A stretch of DNA of 64,000 nucleotides from UBA10649 sp965278945 (GTDB lineage: Bacteria; Actinomycetota; Actinomycetes; S36-B12): the NCBI GenBank assembly GCA_965278945.1, contig OZ257128.1:496001-560000 (forward strand), in the 5' to 3' direction. Made by a program: the position numbers and the translations under genes. The notes below the pieces were generated by a model that was not told the DNA's origin, ran no database searches, and saw only the letters and a list, made by a program, of their open reading frames with translations. Below are positions 17,733 through 26,039 of the stretch, piece by piece. The number at the start of each line of letters is the position of its first letter. Within the stretch, counting starts at the first letter, position 1.

Positions 17733-18761
17733 GTGGATGACCTGAAGTGCCCGAACTGCAATGCGCTCGCATTCCTGGAGACCCAGGACTGCGCGCACTG
17801 CGGTGCCGCGATGGGCTTCCACTATCCGACGCTGTCATTCATACCGGCCTCGCCGGGCGGCTGGTTCGTCTCCGGGGTCGCCTGGGTTCCCTGCGTCAAC
17901 AGGTCATGGAAGTGCAACTGGCTGGTCTCGCGAAACGACGAGTCCGGCCGCTGCTTTGCCTGCAGGCTGATCCGTCGCCGTCCAGATTCCGACGACACGA
18001 TCGCCCTGGAGAAGTTGGCCGAGGTCGGCGTGGCCGAGCGCCGCCTCCTGGTGCAGCTGTTCTCGCTCGGCCTGCCCGTCGAGCCCTACTGGGCCACGGA
18101 CGGTGGGCTGGCCTTCGACCTGCTGTCGAGCCTGAGCGGGGAGAAGGTGACCATCGGCCACGCGAGCGGGGTGATCACCCTCGACCTCGCGTAGAGCATC
18201 GATGCGCGCCGCGAGTCGATCAGGGCGAGGCTGGGGGAGCCCTACCGCACGATGCTCGGGCATCTGCGGCACGAGGTCGGGCACTACTACCAGGACGTGC
18301 TCGTGTCAGAGGAGCCTCTGCTCAGCGAGTGCCGGGACCTGTTCGGAGACGAGCGGGTCAGCTACTCCGACGCCCTCGAGCGCCACTATCGGATGGGTGC
18401 CCCTCCCAACTGGGCCGAGAGCTTCATCTCCGAGTACGCGACGATGCATCCGTGGGAGGACTTCGCGGAGACGTTCGCCCACTACCTGCACATCACGGGC
18501 ACGCTCGCCACCGCTGCCGCGGCGGGGGTCCAGCTGAGCTCGGACCGAGTCCGCGACATCGTGGGCGGTGACGTGGTGCCGCTCGTCGACTATTCGCAGG
18601 TGAGCATCGACCGGGCTCTGGATGACTGGCACTGGCTGTCCTTGATGTTCAACAGAGTCAATCGGGCCATGGGGCAGCGCGACCTCTACCCGTTCATCAT
18701 CACGCGGCCCGTCATCGCCAAGCTGGCATTCATGCATCGCGTCATCACTGGACGCCAGTAG
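17733..18761 (+). pseudogene. Zinc-binding metallopeptidase (Peptidase_Mx type) interrupted by an in-frame TAG
   Basis: Two halves of one protein lie in the same frame separated only by a TAG at 18192-18194. The first half starts with a zinc-ribbon CPNC...CAHC and ends ITLDLA. The second begins SIDARRE, then EPYRTMLGHLRHEVGHYY with the zinc motif HEVGH encoded at 18270-18284, and continues to the normal C-terminus. From memory, relatives have a Glu right after the ITLNLA stretch, so a GAG to TAG change explains the break. No other damage is visible, so this is a very recent mutation, a sequencing error, or rarely read through. An internal ATG at 18252 could restart translation of the catalytic half but would lose the N-terminal part. 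Confidence 0.75.
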
Positions 18762-18764
18762 GGC

Positions 18765-19553
18765 CTAGAGCGCTCGGAGCTGGGCGGCGGACAGTCCGGC
18801 GAGCTGCGCGCGGGTCAGCGCGTCGGCATCGGCGTTGCTGAAGGCACGAAGTTGGGCGGGCGTCATCGCCTCGACGGCCCGTGGGTTAAGGCCCGGGATC
18901 TGCGCGGGCCGCAGGCCGCCAACCGTGCGTGCACCGAGCTCCTCGACCTGCGCGGGGGTCAGTTCCGCAAGGGCACGTCGGCTCAGGTTCGTCATCTGCT
19001 GCGGGGACAGCCTGGCCATCGCCTGCGGAGTGATCTCGGCAAGCTGGTCGGGGGTCATCTTGGCGATGGCGATCGGGGAGACGCTGGCAAGCTGCTCGGG
19101 AGACATTCGCTCCATCGCGAGCGGGGTCAGTGCTGCCAGTTGCTGGCCGGACAGCTTCGCTATCGCCTGCGGGGACAGCGCGGCCAGCTGGTCGCCGCTG
19201 AGCCGAGCGATCACCGACGGCGACAGTGCCGCGAGCTGGTCGGGCGTCATGCGTGCGATCGCGCTTGGCGCGAGGTTGGCGATCTGGTCACCGGACAGCA
19301 TGGACATCGCCTGGGGAGCAAGGGCAGCAACCTGCTCGGGGGTGAGCTGGGCGAGATAGGCCGACAGCTGGGCCACCGACATTGTCGACAGGTCGACTGC
19401 TCCCGGTCCTTGCGTGATGGTCTCCAGTTGTGTGCAGACACTTGCCGGAGCGCCGGGCGGGCACTCGACGCCAGCGGCGGGAACGACGGCGACGGCGAGG
19501 GTGAGGACTGCGGAACCTGACAATGCGATGAGGACGCGAGACGTGGCGTTCAT
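18765..19553 (-). CDS. Secreted protein of twelve 16-residue tandem repeats
   Basis: Exported protein of 262 residues. A Sec signal (about 1-28) is followed by a short segment with two cysteines (31, 40) and then twelve tandem 16-residue repeats from residue 70 to the end. A typical unit is LSGDQLAALSPQAIAK; each splits into two 8-residue halves of the form [L/M]-[S/T]-[P/G]-x-[Q/A]-[hydrophobic]-x-x. The Ser/Thr-Pro turns followed by hydrophobic residues every eight positions suggest a regular helical or solenoid stack. Copies are most alike in the middle and degrade towards the C-terminus. A GAGGAGG Shine-Dalgarno sits 6 nt before the ATG, so longer upstream frames are rejected. I recognise no family. 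Confidence 0.75.
   Translation of the reverse strand: MNATSRVLIALSGSAVLTLAVAVVPAAGVECPPGAPASVCTQLETITQGPGAVDLSTMSVAQLSAYLAQLTPEQVAALAPQAMSMLSGDQIANLAPSAIARMTPDQLAALSPSVIARLSGDQLAALSPQAIAKLSGQQLAALTPLAMERMSPEQLASVSPIAIAKMTPDQLAEITPQAMARLSPQQMTNLSRRALAELTPAQVEELGARTVGGLRPAQIPGLNPRAVEAMTPAQLRAFSNADADALTRAQLAGLSAAQLRAL
18768..19346 (-). repeat. Coding tandem repeat, 48-bp unit, 12 copies
   Basis: The 16-residue protein repeats are encoded by twelve head-to-tail 48-bp units without spacers. DNA conservation is imperfect, so selection on the protein rather than recent expansion is likely. Confidence 0.8.
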
Positions 19554-19646
19554 GGCAACCTCCTCAACAAGTATCGACCCGGAAAGGACGCGAAGACGGG
19601 TCGAGAGACCGGGCCGGAGGCGCTCGTTTCCTGACAGGATTCGCAC

Positions 19647-20690
19647 GTGCCGTTTCCGCTCAGGACGATCCTGCTGGGGTCCGCCACGGTCCATCGAGAG
19701 CAGCTGTCCTGGCGTCGCCCATTGCAGTCCGCGGTGGTCACTGCTGTCCTCACCGCCGTCTGCATCGCGATCGACGAACCGCAGTTCGCCCTCGCGATCG
19801 CGATCGGCGCCTGGTTCGCCGGCATCGCGGACACGGGCGAGGGCATCGGCGACCACTGGCGCAGCATGGCGTGGACGACGCTGTGGGTGTCCATGGCCGC
19901 GCTCGTCGGCGCACTCGCCTCCGAGCACAACGTTGCCGAGATCGCGGTCGTCGCGCTCATGGCGCTGCTCTGCGGGTACGTCGGCGCACTCGGGCCACGC
20001 GGTGCCCTGAACGGGATGCTCGCGCTCGTCGTCTACGCGATCTTCGCCGGATCGCCCACCTCGGATCGCGGCGCTGTCCAGATGTTCGCCCTCGTCGCGG
20101 TCGGCGGCGCGGTTCAGATCCTCGCCACGATCCTTCCCAGTCTCGTGCGCAAGGCGAGCACGCTGGCGAGCGCCGTGGATCATCGCGATCCGGTTCGAGG
20201 CCGACTGCGGCTGCACCTTCGCCCGGACGACGACTTCGTGCGCCACGCAGCCCGGCTCGCCATTGCCATGGTGATCGCGTCCCTGATCGCCAACGTCAGC
20301 GGGTGGCCGCACGAGTACTGGATCCCCATGTCCGTCGCGTGGATGGCCCGCCCGGACAAGTACGGAACCGCAACCCGGGTGGTCGAGCGGATCCTCGGCA
20401 CGATCGCCGGGATCGTCATCGCCGCGATCATCGTCGATGGCATGGAACTTGGCCCCTACGGACTCGTCGTTCTGGTGGGCGTCGGGGTGTTCTTGTGCCT
20501 GGCCTTCCTGCGCGCGAACTATCCCGTTGCCGTGATCGGGATCACGTGCGCTGTCGTCGCGCTGTTCGCGCTCCAGGGCGAGACCGTCGCGGAGACCGCC
20601 CCGACACGGATTGCGGCGACGTTGATCGCCGGGGCGATCACCGTGCTGACCTCGTTCATCTGGCCGAGCAAGGACCAGCCGGTGACCTGA
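19647..20690 (+). CDS. FUSC-family (fusaric acid resistance-like) membrane protein
   Basis: Inner-membrane protein of 347 residues with about nine to ten helices in two halves separated by a soluble loop (about 165-205, RKASTLAS...RLHLRPDDDFVRHAARLA). The start of the second half, ARLAIAMVIASLIA followed by YWIPMSVAWMARPD and ILGTIAGIVIA, is the typical FUSC_2 region of aromatic-acid exporters and related proteins. The large cytoplasmic domain of full-length PET/YccS-type proteins is absent. Start is a GTG with a CAGGAT hexamer 6 nt upstream. The substrate is unknown. Confidence 0.8.
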   Translation: MPFPLRTILLGSATVHREQLSWRRPLQSAVVTAVLTAVCIAIDEPQFALAIAIGAWFAGIADTGEGIGDHWRSMAWTTLWVSMAALVGALASEHNVAEIAVVALMALLCGYVGALGPRGALNGMLALVVYAIFAGSPTSDRGAVQMFALVAVGGAVQILATILPSLVRKASTLASAVDHRDPVRGRLRLHLRPDDDFVRHAARLAIAMVIASLIANVSGWPHEYWIPMSVAWMARPDKYGTATRVVERILGTIAGIVIAAIIVDGMELGPYGLVVLVGVGVFLCLAFLRANYPVAVIGITCAVVALFALQGETVAETAPTRIAATLIAGAITVLTSFIWPSKDQPVT

Positions 20691-20732
20691 CGCGGACTCA
20701 CGCGATTCCCCACCGCGTGGCACGATTGCCCC

Positions 20733-21362
20733 ATGCCAGCCGACCGCGCGCCGTCCATCCTCATCACCGGCATCCACAGCGCTTCCGGGCTGGCGATCTC
20801 GCACCGCTTCCGCAATGGCGGCTGGTTCGTCATCGGCTGCGACCAGGGGGTGATGACGGGCCGGAATGCGCGAGTCCACATCACGGCCGACCTGACCAAC
20901 GACGATGACTGCCGTCGGGCCGTGAAGCGAGCGGCGGTGCTGGGCAACGGGCTCGACTGCATCGTCAACAACGCGGACATTCGACTCGACGGACCGGTCG
21001 ACGAGATCGACACTCGCGCGTGGGATGTGATGATGGACGTGAATGCGAAGAGCATGTTCATGCTCGCCACGGCCGCCATGCCCTACCTCGAGCAGGAGCA
21101 CGGCACGATCGTCGCGGTTGCGCCCTCCCCGTCTGATGACGACCGCGTCGAGCACGCGGTGTTCGACGCCACCCGTGCCGCAGTCATCGCGCTGATGGGC
21201 TCACTCGCCACGGAACTGGCTCCTCGCGGGGTGGGCGTGCACGTCGTCATGCCAGACGATGGCGGGCGTCCGCGCACGCCTGAGGAGATCGCCGACGAGG
21301 TGTGGGCCGTTGCCAGCGTCGACGAGCACGGGCACGAGCGGAGCTTCGCGCACTCGCACTGA
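20733..21362 (+). CDS. SDR-fold protein lacking the catalytic residues
   Basis: Short-chain dehydrogenase/reductase-like protein of 209 residues, somewhat shorter than the usual 250. The Rossmann start LITGIHSASGLA stands for TGxxxGxG with the last glycines altered. The structural NNAG motif reads NNAD. The active-site YxxxK region reads FDATR, so Tyr is Phe and Lys is Arg, and the preceding serine strand reads VAVAPSPSDD. The C-terminal substrate loop is short. It is therefore probably not a normal dehydrogenase and may bind a nucleotide without redox chemistry. A CACGAT -10-like hexamer lies 6 nt before the ATG. Confidence 0.75.
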   Translation: MPADRAPSILITGIHSASGLAISHRFRNGGWFVIGCDQGVMTGRNARVHITADLTNDDDCRRAVKRAAVLGNGLDCIVNNADIRLDGPVDEIDTRAWDVMMDVNAKSMFMLATAAMPYLEQEHGTIVAVAPSPSDDDRVEHAVFDATRAAVIALMGSLATELAPRGVGVHVVMPDDGGRPRTPEEIADEVWAVASVDEHGHERSFAHSH

Positions 21363-21415
21363 CGATCGCCATAGGATTCCCGGAGCGCCACGGGGGCGCG
21401 GGTTGAGGGGTCCCG

Positions 21416-24076
21416 ATGTCGCGCTTGGTCGCTGCTGCAGTTGCCGTCGTTCTCGGAGTTTTCGCGTCACTCGGGTCAGCTGTCGCGCCGGCTGGTGCCG
21501 CCGCATACACGTGCGCGGCGAACAACCTGTGCGTCACCGTCATCGTCGACAACCAGAACACGTCGGTCCCCGCAGGCACCAACACTCTCTATCTGACGCT
21601 GACCGGGACCGGCGGGACGACGACGCTCATCGACCCCTCGGGGACGTCACACGCGATGAACACCAGCGTGGCCTTCTCCACCTTTCAGACGGGAGGCTCC
21701 GGTCCAGCGCAGTTCACGGTGCAGACGCAGGCCTCGAACCCGCTCGCCAGCGGGCGACTGTACTTCTCCGAGGCTGACCTGGGCGGCGCCCAGCCGGCTC
21801 CGAACGGGCCGTTCAGGTACGACTACGTCGAGTTCACGATCGTCAACAACTCCGGCGTGCTGAACGTCAACGGCGATGTCACCGGAATCGACCAGGTCGG
21901 TATTCCGTCGAGCATGTCGTTCCAGGACGCCAACGGAAACACGCTGAACAATTCCGGCACGAGCCTGCCGGCTACCCGGTCGATGGGCTGCTGGACGACC
22001 ATCCTCAACGCGATCACCTCGGCCTCGGCGAGCCTGGACCCAAGCTGGACTCCCTCCTCGATCCAGCAGATGACGACGGCAACCCCAGCCACGCGACTGC
22101 GACTCGCCGGGCCTATTGCGATGCCCGCCGGGATCGGCGCGTACCCGTCGATGGTGTCCTACGTTCAAGCGCTCGGGAACAACAAGGTCACCGTGTCGGG
22201 CACGTTCGCGGGCAACACGAAGCTCAACATCCTCGGCTCCCCGTACTCGTACTCGGGAACCTTCGACAAGTGGGGCAATATCGCGCTGAGCGGCACGCTC
22301 GGACCGAACTACCCGACGCCGCAGACGATCTACATCCCGGCCAGGAGCCTGTACGACACGATGGCGCCGACCGGAAACTGGAGTGCCAACACGTGGGGGA
22401 ATGCGAGTGTCGGCTACGGGACCGGCTACGGGGTTTATGCGCAGAACGGCCCGTACCAGCTCGGCGGAACCGCCCCGTCCACCTTCGAGAACGCCACGTC
22501 CGGCGGCGCACAGTCCTGGGCCCTGAACCCGTCGTACCTGACCGACACGAGCGTGTTCTTCGAGAGCATCGGCAACGACGTCTACGGCTGGATCTACGGT
22601 GACCTCGTCGCGAGCATGGCCAACGGCTTCGTCGGCCCGCTCGGCTACGACTCGTCGGTGTGGAACACGAACCCGCCCAACAACGCCGCGCCGCAGCCGG
22701 CCTTCGCCGCCGCCTACACGAGCAAGTCGCTGCCCGTTCCGAAGTACGCGGCGTGGGACCTGTGGCAGGACGCCGTGGCCACCACCTCGGACTCCTACGG
22801 CGTCAGCCTCGGTGACCGGTTCAACTTCCAGGGCGCGCACTCCTCGAGCCCGGACATGTCCACGAGCGTTGCCACCGGGATCATCCGCGTGACGCTGCTG
22901 CCGAACGACGGGTGCACGACCTCGGCCGCGCTCTCGCCGCCGGTTCAGTCGCTGGTCCTGTCGACGGGGGAGCAGGTGAAGGTCCTGCCGGCCGCGCTCC
23001 AGCCGCCGCAGGGGGTGAACAACGACTTCGTCACGCTCACCGGCCAGGGCTTCACGCCGCGCACGTTCACGATCTCGCCGGCCCTTCCGGCCGGCCTGGT
23101 GTTCAACGCCAATACCGGCGTGGTCTCGGGCTCGACGAGTTCCTCCATGGCCAAGACCGCGTTCACCATCACCGGCACGTCCGGGCACCAGACCGCCTCG
23201 GCCACTCTCAACATCACTGTCGGACGGCGCACGATCACTCCGGCCGCACAGACGCTGACCGGCACCGTCAACCAGTCGCTCACGCCGTCGCTCGGGTACA
23301 CGGCGAGCGGCTTCGCGTCCACTCCGACGTACTCGATCTCCCCGGCGCTTCCCGCGGGCCTGACGATCAACTCGAGCAACGGGATCATCTTGGGAACTCC
23401 GCAGCAGGCGCAGCCCGCGACGAACTACACCGTGACCGCGACCGGGCAGAGCGGCTCGGCGAGTGCTGCCGTGACGATCGTCGTGCAGTCGCCGCGAGCG
23501 ATCGCGCCGGCGAGCCAGTCGGTCTCGGGGACCGTGGGATCAGCGATCACCCCGACGCAGGCGTACGTGCCGTCCGGCTTCGCCTCGAGCCCGACGTACT
23601 CCGCTTCACTTCCCGCGGGACTGTCGATCGACGCCTCGACCGGCGTGATCACGGGGACGCCCACGGCCGCTCAGGCTCCGACGTCCTACACGGTGACCGC
23701 GACGGGTCAGCAGGGATCGGCTCAGGCGACCGCGACGATCACCGTGGCCAACAGCGACGGACCTGCCGCGATCTTCCCGAGCCTGCAGCAGACGGGCGCG
23801 ACGATTGGCACGTACACCGCGACGCAGGTCCTGCATCCGACGGGCCTGGGCGCCGGGGTCTCCTACTCGCTGAGCGGGTCGGTCCCCCCCGGCATGTCGT
23901 TCAACACCTCGACCGGGGTTGTGTCCGGAGCAGCGACATCAGGCGGGTTCACGACGAACATGAGCATCACGGGAACCGGGTCGGCCGGCTCCGCGCAGGC
24001 GGGGATTCTCATGACGGTATGCCCGACCGGTGAGACCTGGGTGCAGGAGTTCATGTCCTGCGACGAGATCGACTAA
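21416..24076 (+). CDS. Secreted GH64-like beta-1,3-glucanase with Ig-like repeats
   Basis: Exported protein of 886 residues. A Sec signal (1-29) is followed by a thaumatin-like/GH64 catalytic region to about 500. VEFT (E139) and TGIDQVG (D159) sit where GH64 laminaripentaose-forming enzymes carry their two acidic catalytic residues, and the block FFESIGNDVYGWIYGDLV resembles the C-terminal part of that fold. From about 515 onwards are four He_PIG-type Ig-like repeats with the signature ISPALPAGLxxNxxTGVxSGTP. Two cysteines close to the C-terminus may form a cap. A GAGGGG Shine-Dalgarno precedes the ATG. The GH64 call is moderate; extracellular beta-glucan degradation is the inferred role. Confidence 0.65.
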   Translation: MSRLVAAAVAVVLGVFASLGSAVAPAGAAAYTCAANNLCVTVIVDNQNTSVPAGTNTLYLTLTGTGGTTTLIDPSGTSHAMNTSVAFSTFQTGGSGPAQFTVQTQASNPLASGRLYFSEADLGGAQPAPNGPFRYDYVEFTIVNNSGVLNVNGDVTGIDQVGIPSSMSFQDANGNTLNNSGTSLPATRSMGCWTTILNAITSASASLDPSWTPSSIQQMTTATPATRLRLAGPIAMPAGIGAYPSMVSYVQALGNNKVTVSGTFAGNTKLNILGSPYSYSGTFDKWGNIALSGTLGPNYPTPQTIYIPARSLYDTMAPTGNWSANTWGNASVGYGTGYGVYAQNGPYQLGGTAPSTFENATSGGAQSWALNPSYLTDTSVFFESIGNDVYGWIYGDLVASMANGFVGPLGYDSSVWNTNPPNNAAPQPAFAAAYTSKSLPVPKYAAWDLWQDAVATTSDSYGVSLGDRFNFQGAHSSSPDMSTSVATGIIRVTLLPNDGCTTSAALSPPVQSLVLSTGEQVKVLPAALQPPQGVNNDFVTLTGQGFTPRTFTISPALPAGLVFNANTGVVSGSTSSSMAKTAFTITGTSGHQTASATLNITVGRRTITPAAQTLTGTVNQSLTPSLGYTASGFASTPTYSISPALPAGLTINSSNGIILGTPQQAQPATNYTVTATGQSGSASAAVTIVVQSPRAIAPASQSVSGTVGSAITPTQAYVPSGFASSPTYSASLPAGLSIDASTGVITGTPTAAQAPTSYTVTATGQQGSAQATATITVANSDGPAAIFPSLQQTGATIGTYTATQVLHPTGLGAGVSYSLSGSVPPGMSFNTSTGVVSGAATSGGFTTNMSITGTGSAGSAQAGILMTVCPTGETWVQEFMSCDEID

Positions 24077-24084
24077 CCCCGAAT

Positions 24085-24164
24085 TGAACCGCCTCCCGGG
24101 TCAAATCCGGGTTTGGGTGCCGTTCCGGGGCGGGTTCTGCGGATTTGAACCGGACTGCGGTTCA
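24085..24164. repeat. 80-bp palindromic element, copy 1 (23-34-23)
   Basis: Two 23-nt arms (24085-24107 and 24142-24164) flank a 34-nt centre. The left arm TGAACCGCCTCCCGGGTC matches copy 2 at 32021 exactly over all 23 nt; the right arm has diverged, so pairing is imperfect here. It lies between the glucanase gene and the pentapeptide gene, has no T tract, and is not a classical terminator. Confidence 0.75.
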
Positions 24165-24199
24165 CGATCCGCTCGTCTGGCTGTGGTAGGAATCCGGTC

Positions 24200-25054
24200 A
24201 TGTCACTTCGTGCACCCCTGATTGTCATCGGCGCGGCCGCAACCCTCCTCGCGCTGGGTGTCGCCGCTCCCGCGTCCGCCGCCCCCTCCTGCGTCGTCGG
24301 CCCGAAGGCGGAGTGCGCGAACGCATCGCTGAACTGGCAGCTTGCCGCGCACGGCAACCTTGCCGGGGCCGACTTCTCGGGCGCGAAGCTCAAGGGAGCA
24401 GACCTGCGCGGGGCAAACCTCAAGGGTGCGGACTTCTCCGGGGCGACGTTGGACTACGCGGATCTGACCGGGGCGAACCTTGCCGGGGCGACATTCGCCG
24501 GCGCGTCCGTCTCGAACGCGACGCTCGCGGGCGTCACGCTCACGAAGGCTGACCTGCGCAATGCCGACCTCACGAACTCGTCGCTGTACGGGTCCGACCT
24601 CACCGGGGCCAACCTTGTCGGCTCGAACCGCCCGTCACCGCCGCCGCCATTCGCGCCCGCGACGAAGCCGCGCCCGACCACGAACCTGACGAACGTGAAT
24701 CTCTACGGCGCGACGCTCAACGGCGCCAATCTCACCAACGTGAACCTCGACAACGCCTTCCTCTCCGGTGCCTTCGCGCTCGGCACGAACTTCACCGGCG
24801 TCATGGGCTACGGGGCCACGTTCAACGGCGCGATACTCGACGGCGCGCGCTTCCCGAACGCGTTCCTCCTCGGGACGTTCTTCAATGCCGCAGCGCTCAA
24901 GGGCGCGAGCTTCGAGAACGCCGACCTGTCCTACTCGTCGATGCTCGGCGCGAGCCTGCAGGGCGGGAACCTCAGTGGCGCCGTCACGACCGGAGTCACC
25001 TGGGGCAACACGACGTGCCCGAGCGGCACGACTCAGGCGACGCCCTGCGCGTAG
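24200..25054 (+). CDS. Secreted pentapeptide-repeat protein
   Basis: Exported protein of 284 residues. A Sec signal (1-28) is followed by a short CVVGPKAEC segment and two blocks of A(D/N)LxG-type pentapeptide repeats (about 53-140 and 165-270), which should form a right-handed quadrilateral beta-helix. A Pro-rich break (PSPPPPFAPATKPRP) separates the blocks. The C-terminus carries a CPSG...PC cap with two cysteines. The function of exported pentapeptide proteins is not generally known. A related but truncated C-terminus exists at 44681-44839. Confidence 0.85.
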   Translation: MSLRAPLIVIGAAATLLALGVAAPASAAPSCVVGPKAECANASLNWQLAAHGNLAGADFSGAKLKGADLRGANLKGADFSGATLDYADLTGANLAGATFAGASVSNATLAGVTLTKADLRNADLTNSSLYGSDLTGANLVGSNRPSPPPPFAPATKPRPTTNLTNVNLYGATLNGANLTNVNLDNAFLSGAFALGTNFTGVMGYGATFNGAILDGARFPNAFLLGTFFNAAALKGASFENADLSYSSMLGASLQGGNLSGAVTTGVTWGNTTCPSGTTQATPCA

Positions 25055-25060
25055 TGTCCC

Positions 25061-25672
25061 TTACTGCCGACGCAGCACGACCCACGTGAACGCCTGAACC
25101 GAGTTCCACGGAGTTATGTGCTCCTCGCGCACCGCGTGAACGAGGTCGAAATGCCCGTCGAACTCACGCGCCAAGGACTCCGCGCTGTATCGCGCAGTGG
25201 GCAGTCCCGAGCAGGACTCGGGTCCATCTTCGGCGAACGTGCCGATGACCAGCGCCCCGCCGACCGCGACCGACGCGCGGGCAGTCTGCGCATACGCGCG
25301 ACGGTGTTCGGGATCGACGAGGAAATGGAAGACGGCTCGGTCGTGCCAGACGTCGAACGTGCGCTGCGGGTCCCAGGTCAGTATGTCCGCGATGGTGAAT
25401 GTCACCTCAGAGATCGACGACACGCGGTCGCGGACCACCGCAAGCGCCTCTGCGGAAATGTCCAGCACGGTGACGTCGCTCCAGCCGTCACCCAAGAGCC
25501 CCTCGACCAGGGTCGACTCGCCCGCGCCGACATCGACGATCGAACCGCGACCGGGCTGTGCCAGGCGAATCAGGTCGAGCGAGGTGCCCGCCTGCAGTTG
25601 GTACCAGCTGACGTCGGAGGGCTCCTTGGACCCGTAGACGCTGTCCCAGTGCTCCGCACCACCATTCGCCAT
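25061..25672 (-). CDS. Class I SAM-dependent methyltransferase
   Basis: Cytoplasmic methyltransferase-fold protein of 203 residues. Motif I is VDVGAGES (about 46-53), followed by VTVLDIS for the ribose-binding acidic strand, ADILTW for the adenine loop and FDVWHDRAVFHFL for the post-motif region. The N-terminal HWDSVYGSKEPSDVSWYQ resembles thiopurine/tellurite-resistance-type small methyltransferases. The substrate is unknown. A TATCGT hexamer 6 nt before the ATG suggests a leaderless transcript, divergent from the GerW-like gene 36 bp away. Confidence 0.85.
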   Translation of the reverse strand: MANGGAEHWDSVYGSKEPSDVSWYQLQAGTSLDLIRLAQPGRGSIVDVGAGESTLVEGLLGDGWSDVTVLDISAEALAVVRDRVSSISEVTFTIADILTWDPQRTFDVWHDRAVFHFLVDPEHRRAYAQTARASVAVGGALVIGTFAEDGPESCSGLPTARYSAESLAREFDGHFDLVHAVREEHITPWNSVQAFTWVVLRRQ

Positions 25673-25678
25673 AGCATC

Positions 25679-25684
25679 ACGATA
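25679..25684 (-). promoter_or_regulatory. Leaderless -10 element for the methyltransferase gene
   Basis: On the minus strand TATCGT ends 6 nt before the ATG at 25672, and no Shine-Dalgarno is present. Confidence 0.45.
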
Positions 25685-25708
25685 GGAGCCCGGCGAGGAG
25701 GAGTAACG

Positions 25709-26038
25709 ATGACGCTCGAGAAGTTCGTGACCAGCGCCCAGGATCTGATCACCGTTCGACGCGTGTTCGGCGAGCCCTACGAGAAGGACGGCACCACCGT
25801 CATTCCTGCTGCACGCGTGGTCGGCGGCGGAGGGGGCGGTTCCGGGCAGGACGACGCAGGACAGTCAGGGGACGGGGGTGGTTTCGGTGTGATCGCACGA
25901 CCAGCCGGAGCCTTCGTCATCCGCGACGGGGACGTCCAGTGGCGGCCCGCCCTTGACCCGAACACGGTCGTGCTCGCAGTCGCGGCCGTGTGCATCACCG
26001 CGATCCTCACGCGCACTTGGCTGCGGATTCGCGCCTAA
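25709..26038 (+). CDS. GerW/YtfJ-family protein
   Basis: Protein of 109 residues of the GerW (YtfJ) sporulation-protein family: an N-terminal segment ending RRVFGEPYEKDGTTVIPAARVV, a Gly-rich stretch, the GGGFGVIARPAGAFVIRDGDVQWRP core, and one C-terminal hydrophobic helix (about 85-105). Family members also occur in non-sporulating actinobacteria, so no spore role is implied. The ATG at 25709 follows a GAGGAGGAG Shine-Dalgarno; the open frame upstream is antisense to the methyltransferase gene and is discarded. Confidence 0.85.
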   Translation: MTLEKFVTSAQDLITVRRVFGEPYEKDGTTVIPAARVVGGGGGGSGQDDAGQSGDGGGFGVIARPAGAFVIRDGDVQWRPALDPNTVVLAVAAVCITAILTRTWLRIRA

Positions 26039-26039
26039 G

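Noticed and set aside
18768..19346. Regular 48-bp repeats as a possible CRISPR array
   Set aside because: Units are contiguous without unique spacers, imperfect at DNA level and code in frame for a repeat protein.
19554..21155. Long in-frame N-terminal extension of the 16-residue-repeat protein
   Set aside because: A signal peptide and strong Shine-Dalgarno fix the start at 19553, and the extension is antisense to the FUSC and SDR-like genes.
24085..24164. 80-bp palindrome as a Rho-independent terminator of the glucanase gene
   Set aside because: No T tract follows either arm, the loop is 34 nt, and the second copy is upstream of a promoter rather than after a gene end.
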